Positions 20,920 through 32,137 of a DNA stretch of 64,000 nucleotides are shown piece by piece (the stretch's first letter is position 1; each line of letters opens with the position of its first letter). The DNA is from Diatrype stigma. Its lineage: Eukaryota; Ascomycota; Sordariomycetes; Xylariales; Diatrypaceae. The stretch covers positions 124,001-188,000 of the forward strand of contig JAKJXP020000008.1 of the NCBI GenBank assembly GCA_022225965.2. Direction: 5' to 3'. The position numbers and the translations under genes are program-made. The notes under the pieces are model-generated. The model was not told the DNA's origin. It did no database searches and saw only the letters and a list, made by a program, of their open reading frames with translations.

Positions 20920-23190
20920 TCAGATGATCCCAATGTCCCCTACTCCAACCTCACTTTCCATGATGCCAACCATATTTTCCATAATGGCTATGATTGAGCC
21001 AAGGAATGCGCATTCACCCTGAACACTTGTGATAGTCTCCTCCAACACAAAAGACATCTCCCCTTCTCTGATGTTTTTCTCTATTCCTTCTACCTGATCA
21101 ACCTTTACCCATTCTGGGATTTTGCTCAAGGCGAAGTTAAAGTTCCTGGTACTAGCACGAGACCAAAACCGAATACAATCGACCAGTTGGCTTGCTAGAG
21201 GGTTTTGCTTGACAGTGGTGCTTGTTTTGGCCGCCAATGACTTGAGCAAGGCAGCAACGCAGGGAAAGAATATCCGTAAAGAGATATATTCTGAATACAC
21301 CATCCTTAGCTGATGTCCCTGGCCTCGAATCGGCATTGTTTGGAATGGGTTGTCCAATGTCTCCGTTGTCAAATTTAGGTATGCATGCCATAAGCTATCA
21401 CTCCATGAACTTAACACCCAATACTGGACGGGATCAAATTCCTTTTGGGGGGTGAGTGCTGCGGGCGACTTGTGAATTCGAATCCAGTCCGTATACTCAC
21501 ATGAGGGCATACAGAGGTCACAGTGCCCAATTATGCGATATGTATGAGTATCGGTAACTTTCCGAAGAAGGTACGAAAATTCATAGTTATCAAAGCCACC
21601 GATGTAGTCTTCAAGGGTATAGCAAGGGTTGCTAGATGCAAATTCCCACTTCCAAGGGGCTTTAAAGATATAAGACGCGCCCTGAGAAGGTTTGAGGAAC
21701 CCTCCGATTGGTATGAGGTACCTAGGTGATATAAGTAGACTTCCACTTTGTTGATGGACTCTGATGGTGCCTAACTGGCCATGGGACTTGCAACTGATCA
21801 TGGGCTTGCACTTGATCCTAAGTAGACTGAATCGAACCAAGTTCTTTATGCTAGGCCATCTCCGGCTTATCTCGGCGGAAAGGGCATCTGAGACTCTATC
21901 GTTCTTGTCCCACTGGAAAGGGTTGACACATCGCCAATCCGGCACCCACGAGGGTAATCCAGCTATTGGGTTTGTGTTCAAGGTGAAGATGTTTTTCATA
22001 CATAGCTCTTGCAAGAGGTATGTAGCAACACCAACGTATACTTGGGACATTGACAGAGAATAGTCTGGTATAAATCCAAGGCTATCAAGCCCTCGAAAAA
22101 GACCCAGTATAGCGAATATTTTGTCCCTAGAATCAGAAGCGGCGAGGGGTCCTGAGAAGAATATCCAACGTGGGAAGTAAGATGGGTCCTTATAACTGTT
22201 GGTACTGAAAAATCTAACCCATGATGGAATTTCAGTTCCTGGGTAGTTATTCCAAGGCGTTGATATGATCCCATCCCAAGTAGTGGTCATATTTCCGCAG
22301 TAGACTTTGATGTTTCTTGATGAGATAAGCTCCTGCAAGATCCAGGTTCTGGTGAAGTAAGGACGTTTGAAGAAAGTTGTCAGAGCTTTGGAAATATCAT
22401 CTTCTGATCGTCGTAGGTCAAGGTCCCGGTTGAAGAACTGCATCGCGTTTATACTATCTCCGTAGTGCTCTCCAAGATATACGATGCACGAGTTCGCTTT
22501 CGAGTAGATCTGACGCATCAGGCCTACCTGGTGTGACCTTTCACCCAGGTCAGCCTGGTTGATACAGACTGCGTCGATCCATAGATCGCGATCTCTACCT
22601 GGCAGCCGGAAGCGGCGAAGTGCCGCCTCACAGTTCTTACTGATGGGGATGATGTCCCAGCGCTGACCAATATAAAGACGACTGCTCCGAGTGCTATCAC
22701 CGTTGTCGTCCGCCCAGACGTAAGAAACTGCCTCAAAAAACACGGTGTGATTTAGAGGATATATGGTCAGGGTTCCATGCAATGGGTCATCGTAAGACCC
22801 CCCAGAAAGGCGAAGGAGCCGAATGGAATGATCATCTTTCTTCTGTAAGGACTCGTAGCCGCTGATTGATGGTGCCTCAAAAGACGGTGCATTTGAGGAC
22901 TGGTAGGCTTGGTGCTCTTCCATAGGGGGCCCGTGAACCAGTTCCAACAGTTGAGGGGTCAAGTCTCTTTCATCTTGATCAAGTATACTCTCGGTACTAT
23001 AGGAGACCGCCGACGGCCATGAGAGGTTGAGGCCTTCATGGCTTGGTCTTGGAGGTTTCGACGGGCCTAGTGACTGGTATAAGCTGAGGTTTACTTCGGC
23101 CGGTGAATGATCGCAACTGCTACAAAACGGTAGTTCGCCCGCGAGGGCGATGTCTGCCTTAGTGCACCTCTTCCTATGCCAAGTAATCAT
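20920..23190 (-). CDS. HET-domain (heterokaryon incompatibility) protein
   Basis: A single open frame of 756 codons with no intron. I chose the ATG at 23190 because the longer frame to 23241 opens on a TTG. The N-terminus has a C-x2-C pair in a GELPFCSSCDHSP context, seen in other HET proteins. The HET domain begins around residue 152: FEAVSYVW, then PISKNCEAALRRFR, DLWIDAVCINQ and the IYSKANSCIVYLGEH block. The remainder is a long C-terminal region with no recognised repeat or NACHT. HET proteins control non-self recognition between fungal strains, often by triggering cell death after fusion. The role here is by family. The gene has plainer, less GC-biased codons than its housekeeping neighbours and looks like an accessory insertion between BUD31 and the zinc-finger gene. 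Confidence 0.9.
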   Translation of the reverse strand: MITWHRKRCTKADIALAGELPFCSSCDHSPAEVNLSLYQSLGPSKPPRPSHEGLNLSWPSAVSYSTESILDQDERDLTPQLLELVHGPPMEEHQAYQSSNAPSFEAPSISGYESLQKKDDHSIRLLRLSGGSYDDPLHGTLTIYPLNHTVFFEAVSYVWADDNGDSTRSSRLYIGQRWDIIPISKNCEAALRRFRLPGRDRDLWIDAVCINQADLGERSHQVGLMRQIYSKANSCIVYLGEHYGDSINAMQFFNRDLDLRRSEDDISKALTTFFKRPYFTRTWILQELISSRNIKVYCGNMTTTWDGIISTPWNNYPGTEIPSWVRFFSTNSYKDPSYFPRWIFFSGPLAASDSRDKIFAILGLFRGLDSLGFIPDYSLSMSQVYVGVATYLLQELCMKNIFTLNTNPIAGLPSWVPDWRCVNPFQWDKNDRVSDALSAEISRRWPSIKNLVRFSLLRIKCKPMISCKSHGQLGTIRVHQQSGSLLISPRYLIPIGGFLKPSQGASYIFKAPWKWEFASSNPCYTLEDYIGGFDNYEFSYLLRKVTDTHTYRIIGHCDLCMPSCEYTDWIRIHKSPAALTPQKEFDPVQYWVLSSWSDSLWHAYLNLTTETLDNPFQTMPIRGQGHQLRMVYSEYISLRIFFPCVAALLKSLAAKTSTTVKQNPLASQLVDCIRFWSRASTRNFNFALSKIPEWVKVDQVEGIEKNIREGEMSFVLEETITSVQGECAFLGSIIAIMENMVGIMESEVGVGDIGII

Positions 23191-24338
23191 TGTGCGAAGA
23201 ATTGATGTTTCTCTTTCCTGGGGCGTCAATGGAGAAGACAAGAAAAGGGGGGAAACCTAAAAGAAAGGAAAACAGAAGATCAGAAACGAGATTTGCTGAG
23301 ATGCTGGGCATTATGACCATGCAAGCACAGCCCACAACCGCAGCCTGCATATAGCGCCATATAGTAATGTAATCTGGTTGGTAGAATGGGCCTTTAAGGC
23401 AGAATTCAAGGCTTGACGGCCTCTCCCAGTAGACATACCGTACCAATAAATACTTGTACTGTAGTATGAAAGTATGTAGACCACGTATCACAACGTCTAA
23501 CAAATGATCTGTATACCTTGCAAATATATAGAAAAGGGGGCTAAGTTGCTACAGGAACAATGAGTAAATGAAACAAATGAAAACCAAGAGAATCATAATA
23601 GAGTACTTGGGTCGAGAAGCCTTCAGTAGCTATACCAATGTCGAAATGTCGATGTACACCCTCCGCCTAAGAGATACTTCCAAGTATCCCGGTATGCCTA
23701 GCAGTATGCCTTGATATGTTGTCGTTGAGCTTCTGGTCCAGTGGTAAGTTACCCCTCATATAGTGAGTGGTATGTACTACCTGACGTATCAAACCCCCGA
23801 GAGTTTAGTTCAGATGATATAAGGAGGGTGCGACAAGGGGCTTGAAATGCTCGGCAAAGGACCTGGGAGTCTTGGCAGTTGCACGAGGGCAGGAATTAGG
23901 GGTGTGGTACTTGGCATAAGAAAAGGAATGATAAATCTGGTCATCTCAATAGGGGTATAAGTTAAGGGTATTGGATTCTGATTGTGATCTTTTAAAATCA
24001 CTTCAGCTTGCAGAACTATTAGAAGAATATGTAGCAATTGATGTCTGATGGTACACATAATTGTCTGACATTCAACCCGTGACAGGTAGGAGGTGAAGGT
24101 GAAGGCAAAGGTGACATGAGTGCTAGTCATCACACATACATATGAAATGGATAGCAGTTCTGACATTGGTATACTAACCGGTATACTAGCCCCTTTGGAA
24201 GTATTCTTTGTTTATACCATATTATGTACCAGATACCCAGTATAGACAACATTCCCATGCTTTATTTTCATAATCTCATGCTTTCATAGCGTCGTCAACG
24301 TCCCGAATGCTAGTACTAGCAACCTGTGGACGACAAGT
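23191..24338. other. Intergenic, upstream of HET gene
   Basis: About 1.1 kb with no supported gene. A 118-codon minus frame (24166-23810) has no motif. A tRNA A-box-like string near 23745 has no convincing B box. Confidence 0.45.
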
Positions 24339-25410
24339 TCATTTCGTAGAAAACCCAGACTTGCCCTTCCCGTGGCCGAATCGAATACTCGGGGGCACGA
24401 AGCGCAGGGCCGACATAGCTCCCGCCAGGTCTTCCATCGCGACGTCGACAGACTCTCCCTTTGGCGGTCGCGGGGAAGCTGTTGGCTGCTGCTGCTGCTG
24501 CTTAGGAGCACTGCTAGGCCTCGGCTCCGTGGTCTCCCCCTTTTTCAAGGCCTCGGCTTGGCGCAAGCTGTGCCTCTTCGCTGCTGCGGCCCCGTTCGTC
24601 GGAGCCCCACCAACTCCGCCACCGCCACCGCCCGTACTAGTGGCGGACGACGAAGCCCTGCGGCGATGCCCGCCCTCCAGGAGCATGGACCGTCGCCCGT
24701 CGACGCCCTCCTTGGTCACCGCGAAGAAGTAGTTCTTCGGGTACATGTGCTTGTCGATGAGGTGCATGCGCCTCTTCTGCGGCGTCCTGCACTTCCGGTC
24801 GCATCCCTCGACGAAGCAAGAGTACTAGCAGCGGGGGAAAACCAGAAAAGCAGATTTCAAAGATTAGCGGCGTTAGTTCCATCCGTTGGCCTAGGTATTT
24901 CTTTCCTTTCGGCTTTTCCTTCCCGTTTCTCATGATACAAAACCTCGCTCTACGACTATGGAGTAGTGGCAGTGGCAGTGGCAGTGGTGGGCGTTTCGTC
25001 TGTGTACTTACCGTGTGCTCCCCCTTCTCCCTCCGCAGGGCGGCGAACGCGTCGTGGCACTCTTCGATGTGGACGCCGAGCAGGTGCTCGGACGGCAGGT
25101 TCCGACCGCACTCGGCGCACCGGTTCGTGTGCGCTTTGCTGTAGTGGACCTCGTAGTCGCCGTAGGTTTTGAAGGCGAGGACGTCGCGGTGCGGCGGCAG
25201 CGAGCACCTCATGGCGACGGCTGGTGAGGAGTCGTCGTTGTCGTCGATGGCCGATTCGTCAAGCCCCGCGATCTTGTACGCCCGAACTTCGGCCGGCGCT
25301 GCTGCTGCTGGCGGACTGACGCGATCCAAGCCTTCGTCGTCGGCGGCACGTCGTTCCGGCCACGGCGAGGCTATTCCTTCGTCTTCTTCAAGCTCGCGTG
25401 AGCGTTTCAT
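24339..25410 (-). CDS. ZNF511-like C2H2 zinc-finger protein
   Basis: Two exons, 25410-25012 and 24824-24339, joined over a 187-nt intron (GTAAGT to TGCTAG, phase 0), give 294 aa. The order of fingers is the ZNF511 pattern: a degenerate first finger (RCSLPPHRDVLAF...HYSKAH), a second (CAECGRNLPSEHLLGVHIEECH) and a third after the intron (YSCFVEGCDRKCRTPQKRRMH...H) followed by YPKNYFF. The C-terminus is Gly/Gln/Ser-rich and disordered. ZNF511 relatives are conserved nuclear C2H2 proteins of poorly known function; regulation of transcription is inferred. It is divergent from the EST1-like gene. A (CTG)7 tract lies in its promoter. Confidence 0.8.
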
Positions 25411-27055
25411 ACTTTTTTTGTTTCTTAAGTGTGTTCGGTCTGATGTGGGGTAATTACTTCAGAGACTGATCGACGAGGCAGGCTGTTGCTGCTGCTGCTG
25501 CTGCTGCTGCAACTAGGTCCGGCGGCAAGCGACAAACACCGTGGCGGTGACCTAATAGCAGTACAGCCCTGGTACTCCTTTCTCACCCGATCTTGCTATC
25601 ACGCCCCTACACAGCTGGTATGAGGGCGGCCCGCGTAGCCGATGACGTAGGCAGATTTGCTTGGGCTGATTCTTCGGCCGTATGGGAGTCACGGAACACA
25701 GAACACGGAATAACTGAGAGAGCAGTGTAGGTATTCTGGTATCCTTCCAAGCTCGAGCAGCTTCTCTTCAGTGTTTGCAGTTATTTTGAGTTGTAGGACG
25801 TGTGCCTTAGTCTAATTTCTATTTTACGTCCGCCACAGTCGTTAACCCCCAAACCCCGTTTATTGGCATCGGAAGCGGTCAGTGGTTGCGGCCCCGAATA
25901 GCGGAGAGCACGTGTATAAGTACTTACGCATGCTGCTAATAGTTACACGTAGGCCCTGGAGGTGCCTCTAAAGGCACAATGGGTAACGACTACTTCGTAA
26001 CGCACCGGGTGTATGCACCTAATGTAGACGTATACTCTATAGTAACTACATAATGGTGGTATGGTACTGTATGTAAGGAGGCCTGAACTCCACTCCACTA
26101 CATGTAGGTTTGCAAGTAAAGTTATTGCGATACCTACATACATGTATGCTTTGACCAAGGAATAAAGTACCTGCCTAGGTAAGTTTGTACCAAGTGAACC
26201 TAGCTCAGGCACCCCGAAGGCAGAGGAACTTTGGAAGTGAGGGACCGGAATTTGGCAATGACAACGACCTGCAGTCCGGATTGCGCCAAAAGATCACCCT
26301 ACCTAAAGACCCTCCCTAAAGACCCTACCTAAACTGCTAAAGTACCTGAGGTAACTATGCGGTATTCACTCTGCCTGTTCCGCCTGTCCTCCCACTACTT
26401 GTCACTTCCTTATCACCACCTATTCTGTAGCGCAGACTTCCCACCCCGTCGCATTACCATCACCAACTCAATCAATATCACCAACATCACCAACATCACT
26501 GTCGTCGTCTTGTCGTCGCGCAAGTGCTTAGTCCGTTAGTGCTTCCCATCGACGACGCCCGACCTCCGACCTCTGGAATCACCCTCACACCCCTTGCGCC
26601 TCGGCATCACAGTTGCTTCGCTTCGGAATCTTCGCTCGCTCCAGTAGTTAGCTAAAGGTCCCAAGGTCCCATATTTTGCCAATGTTCCTGTCATCTCCCG
26701 CCAAGTACGCTGTTGTAGCTCAACCCTTCGCAGCGCGCTGCGATTCGCGATACCTGTCGAATGATGGATTTCCACCACATCCCATCTTCAAGCCCGACTT
26801 TGTGTGATCTTATATTCAGGCTGTGAGCCAGCCCACTGCCGCGCTTCCAGCCTTCCAACAAGAAACATCATCGTACTTACTACCAACGACGCGCCCCGAC
26901 CCTGCGCCCCTCCCCTCCGCCCCTCGCTTGTTTCCCAGTGCTTCCCGGTTGGGCCCTAACTACGGCCAATTCCCTTTTCATCTCCCGAAGAGCAAAGGGG
27001 GCAAGAAGGGTAGACTCGGAAGTCATTGTATCCAGCCAGTTCCTACCCTTCCACC
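25411..27055. promoter_or_regulatory. Divergent upstream region of ZNF511-like and EST1-like genes
   Basis: About 1.6 kb with no supported gene. It holds (CTG)7 at 25489-25510, a small GTGCCT/AGGCAC hairpin at 25962-25977, CCTAAAGACCCT direct repeats near 26300-26330, an ATCACCAAC tandem near 26478-26500, and CCTAGGTA near 26174. The last 200 bp before 27056 are pyrimidine-rich and look like promoter and 5' UTR. Confidence 0.45.
25489..25510. repeat. (CTG)7 microsatellite
   Basis: Seven CTG units in non-coding sequence upstream of the ZNF511-like gene; a second tract of similar length to the one at 12775. Confidence 0.8.
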
Positions 27056-30000
27056 ATGGAGTCCCAGTCTCCGAGAGAGATCGCTAGAGTGAGCTTTAGG
27101 TATGTCCATTAACTGCGATTGGTCATGGTGGCGCGAAAAGGTGCAAAACTAACTTGCAACCAGTGATGCTCTGAAGCACCGCAAAGAAATCGTGGAGAAG
27201 GTCAAAATTCTCGAGAAAGAACGCGGCAACGTAAACTATACCTCCCGCTTCGAGGAGGTCGAGCAGATCCTGTCTCAGTATGTCTCCCTACCCAGTCATC
27301 AACCGCTGCCCGGTGTTGCTGCTAATCCCCTCTTAGGATGCGCCTGGCTTGCATGCAAGCCATCTTCCATGATTTCGAATATGCCGACTCCAAGAAGACT
27401 GAGAACATTCTCTGGACAGCCCACACCTATCTAAATACCGAATACCGGAATATCGTCGGCCGCCTTGTCGCGCAAAACCAGGTCGTCCAGAAGCGCAAGC
27501 TTGAGAAGCTTTACCGTGACTTCCTCAAGACTTCACAGTCCTTTTACCGCGCCTATATACAGCGATTGTCCGGCCGTTTTTACATCGCCGAACTGCGACG
27601 AGCCGCCGAGGGTTTGGAACTGGAACCTACCGAGACACCCCTCCGCGATACTTCACTCCCGCAGCCGCTTCACGGAATGCTCGTCAAATCGTGCCATTCC
27701 AGCCTGAATCATCTCGGCGACCTATCAAGATATCGTTGCCAAACAACCGAGAAGATCTCCAAAACGGCCTTTGAAACCGCCCTAGCTTATTATTGCGTGG
27801 CGACCATGGTCGACCCAAATGATGGCGCAGCCCACCACCAGACAGCTGTCCTATATCGGCTTGTCCCCCAGCATCTTCACGCCGTCTACCACTTCTATCG
27901 ATCAATCTGCATTGAGAAGCCTTACCAGCTAGGGCTCGACAATCTGGAGAGGGAGTTCAAGGGTATCAGAACCCCCCAGAATTCGAAGCGATTTTCCCCC
28001 AAAGATCCTTCCGAAGCCTTGATCGCGTGGTTCATTAGACTGCACGCCTATTATTACGAGGGCGAACCCTTCTCTCAGCAGCAGGAGTTAGAGGAAGAGG
28101 TGCTCCACCGTCTCGAACTCGCTCTGAAGGCCGAGGGTTTCATCGAGATCTTGATAAAGATCGTCCTGACGAATATCGCGGCTTATAGCGTCGCCAAGAA
28201 CAAAGTTGCAGTGGCTTGGACAGCAAATGCATCTCGTCACTGCCAGTTCGTGCTGCGTTTCACCGTCCGCACCATCTGCGTACTTCTTCGTTTCCTGAAG
28301 GCCGTTTTCCAGGATGACTCCGGTCATCCTGTGGAGGTAGAAGCTGGCACTGGTGATAGTCCTGTCGCATTTGGTCCGGTGTTGATGAAGCTTCTCCCGC
28401 TTACCCGCCTATATGTAGCGTGGATGTATTCGCTGCGGGCGGATCTCATCGAATATCGCATGTATCTGGAGTTTTACATCACAGAGGTGTATAAACTACT
28501 TACAGACATTTTGACATCGTTGAATGCTTTGATTGCCCCGACGGCATCCACTATTCAGTCTCAATATTTACTGTTGGAAGATACAGAAGCTATTGGACTC
28601 AAGCCACTGAACGATGAAGACCTACCTCTGTTTCTGCAGACCGAACTGGTCGAAGGCACGGATCCCCCAAAGCGACACAGGACCCACAAGCCGTACAGAC
28701 AGACGCGAGGACGCCAATTCAAACCTCATACAGAAGCGATCTGGCGTATTAGAGATATTGTTTGCTGTGGAGCTCTTCTTGCAAGCAGCCCCGACTTCCC
28801 GCTTACTTTCGTCTCGGGAATACAGAATGGGCGGGAGGCTGAGATCTGGACCTACGTCGATGAAAACACTCCTCGAGGCTACGTTGATCAAACTGGAATA
28901 GATCGTTTACTTAGCAAGCTGAACCTCGGTGATAGCAAGCCATGCCTTGAAGCTGACACCCCTCAACAACAGTCCACCTCAGCACAAGCTGCTCAGGAAT
29001 CCGAAGACCTAACCCGGGTCGCCCCAGATGCACTCGATAGTAAGCCCGAAGATGACAATCGCCAAATCGAGAAAGGCAAATGCCTTGACGAGACGACTCG
29101 TTACCCGGTGTTCGATTCCGATCTCAGTGGAGACAGGGAGATGGTTGATATGGTGGACAAGTTGCTTGGCTCTGCCGATGAATCGCAGCCTGATTCGAGC
29201 CGAAGTAAAACTGAGACGAGCTACGGGATGAATTCCTCAACTGCCAACGAAATTTTTGCCCAAGTCGGTCAGGTCGGCCAAGTCGGCTCGAGTCCAGCAC
29301 AGCCATCACCTATCGCGAAAAGTATCCCAAGCTTGCCTTGGGATTATTTCTATTCACCAACACCGCATCGTCCCACCAGCGGGGGGCAAGATCTGCTAAC
29401 GACAGATGATTTCTATAAGCCCAGAACCACCCCCGCGCCTTTTGAAAATTTTGGCTCTCCTCAGTTGATGCAGAATGGACCCTCACGGCAGGGCCAGGGC
29501 CGGAATCCGTCCAGGCGTAATTTGTCTCAAGGCGAAGGACATTCGAGAACTAGTTCATTCGGCGCGACAACTACGACGAAGACTAAACTGTCCCATAAAA
29601 TCTCCAGTCAAGATGGGGTTGCCAAGTCTGATGGATCTGATCCAGCGGCAGCAACCCGTAAAGCAGCCCACGAGAGCTTAGCCTCAGCTCTTTATGCACA
29701 ATTCGGCACAGCTCGTAGTAATGGCCAAGGTACCTTTCAGGTCTCCAGCCCCGTGTCGCGGGAGCTGTCTACATCTAGAACTTCGTTAGCTATGGCTGGG
29801 TCAAGTCCTGGTAATGTTCGAAGTCCCGCGTCCTACATAGAACGGCCAGGGAGTCAGTTACTCAATTCTGCCTCCGGGCCTCCAAGAGAGAAGCTAGTGG
29901 ATCAGCAATCGCCGTTAGGTCCCTTCTCGCAGTTCGCCGACCAGTTCTTGGATGCTGGCAGTCCTAGTAGGAACGCCTTTGGCATCGTGCAGCCCGCCTC

Positions 30001-30370
30001 TGCGGTATGGGAGGCGCCGGGTCTAGCCACTACCAGCGGCCAGAACTACACTTCCTGGCTCGGGCAGCAGGGGCCGACGGCGAGTAGATCGTCCCTCGCC
30101 TTCTCTCATCCTAGTGGCCTATATATGGGCACGCCCGGCGGTGTGCATAACCAGGCCGCACCTCCGTATCATGTGGCCTGTAACGGCAACTTCTATGATG
30201 CCACCACAGCCTTCGGACGTGTTCCAGGTTACAACAACCGAGAGGACCCGACCCACTTTCGGAATCGACTCCAGGAAACACCCGGCGAACTTGACGAATC
30301 ATATGATCGACAGATATTGGCCGCCGCTCTCTTGGACCATGAGGGTAAACCGCGTTCGAAAGCGAAGTAA
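27056..30370 (+). CDS. EST1/SMG7-like protein
   Basis: Three exons, 27056-27099, 27164-27277 and 27337-30370, give 1063 aa; both splice junctions restore the frame and the ATG has a CCACCATGG context. Residues about 50-330 form the EST1 region: an N-terminal 14-3-3-like helical part with EYRNIVGRLV and KLEKLYRDFLKTSQSFYRAYI, then the TPR-like Est1 DNA/RNA-binding segment with PNDGAAHHQTAVLYR and AVYHFYRSICIEKPY. The C-terminal third is Ser/Gln/Pro-rich and disordered. No PIN domain follows, so it resembles Est1/Ebs1/SMG7 rather than SMG6. In other fungi such proteins act in telomerase recruitment or nonsense-mediated decay; which applies here cannot be told from sequence. Confidence 0.87.
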
Positions 30371-32137
30371 GGATCTAGTGTTCTAGAAATACTACCTAAT
30401 GTCAACTGGGTGGGCACAGCCCCTTTGAGTAATGTCACTAGTACCCGGACTGGGCAACGAGTCTAACAACTCGGCACGCATATCTTCCCTCGGCGGAAGT
30501 AAACGTGAATATATTAGCACTTTGAGAGCTAGCCGCCTTTTCCAAGAAAGGGGTCCCCGCCGAAAATGTTTCGCACTGAGTCATGTCTGATATATGCTTC
30601 GTTCATATCTTCACTCATCTAGTTGTACCCGGCCCATTTGCGAGTTTACAGGTTCGATACCGCGACAACATAGCGCAATCTTGCTATCTAGCTCTGATTC
30701 ATACATCTATCAGGCCACCGTCATTACTCGACCAAGTGTTGTTGGGAGGGTTTAACATGGCAGCAGATATCGCGACGTACGAATGGCAGGGCAGCTCTAC
30801 CTGACTGATCTACAACTTCTGTTTCTGTTTTAGCAGAATCAGTCCTATCCTTTCGGATAACATGTCCCCATCTATTCGTCCACCTTCGCTTTCGCAGTAG
30901 ATGGACGTGATGTCACGCTTGACCAGATTTCAATAAGGATCAAGTCACATCTTTGACACCAGATGCATCACTTCGCTTTCGTGATCAAAAGCGCACCTGC
31001 GATTTCGGCTTACAGAAAAAGGGCTACTCGTATGTGTTCGTTATATATCATGAAGAAGTCCTGGCTTATTTTAGGTATGGATGCACACCGGTGGCAAAAC
31101 AATCGCAAATATTTGTTTCGCGATCTAGATTGATTGATGCTCAATGGGGAGGGGGGTGGAAGAGAGGGATACAAACTACTTATGCTTGGCTTGTTTCAGC
31201 AAGGCTCTCGGGGGTGTGTGTCTTTGGAAGGGGATGTCTAGTTCTTCTCGTCGACCATGGGAGATGAATGACTCTTTTATGGCGAATTGATTATACTATC
31301 TACGTACAGCTTCTGTTGAGTAATAACGTGATATGGCATGATTTGAGAGCTGGCTACGTCTTTTGATGCTAGGTGTTGGCCGACGTTGGGATCGGACTGA
31401 GTAGTCGAGTGAAATCAATGCCAAGGCGCAGCAAGTTCTTCATAGCTTCGACCACTCAAAGAGTTTACTATATCGGTTATAATTCTAAGCCAATATCAAT
31501 ATGCATTGTACAGAGATGGTTATCATGGATTGCCCTACGAGACATCGTCGTGAGCAGATTCAGGAGGAACCAACTGATGTCGGCTGAAATGACATTGCTG
31601 CAGGGACTACGCCATGTACATGAGCAGCAGGTAGGGAGGGTCTCAAACTCGCAAAACAGCCCGAAGAGTTTGTAGAACTTCAATGGTTCTTATCGAGACC
31701 AAGTTGAATCAGGTCATATCAGATCCGATCCGATCTGAGCTCAGGTAGTGTATGTACCTAGCAAGCAAAACCGTACAGTATCCATCCAGCCATGCAGTTA
31801 ATGCCATCATGCTATTTCGTCCGTTCCTTCATGTGGACAAGAGGAAGGAAGTATCTCTAAAATTTCAAACTCCAGCTGTGTTGTTGAAGATCATCCCATG
31901 CAAGTTGTTGAAACACACACAATCCCCCGCGTCGTGGTCTATATAAGTCGATAGGTACGAAGGGGTTGATGGGGGTAGACTGTAGACCGCTTTTGTATTT
32001 CGCCAACACCCTTTCACCCCCTTTATCACGGACAAAACACTTATGCTTTGCCCAAACCTCCCACCGACCCCGCAACATTTCTTTTCTAGAAGATGACAAG
32101 AGGCAAGAGGAAAGATAGTAACGCTAGACACCCCTCT
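30371..32137. other. Intergenic between convergent EST1-like and adenosine kinase genes
   Basis: About 1.8 kb with only short unrecognised frames (up to 104 codons). A GATCCGATCCGATC-type short tandem lies near 31722-31737. No RNA gene or mobile element is seen. Confidence 0.45.

Noticed and set aside
23731..23800. tRNA-like A box (TGGTCCAGTGG)
   Set aside because: No proper B box (only TATCAAACC-like), and no pairing acceptor or anticodon stems could be drawn.
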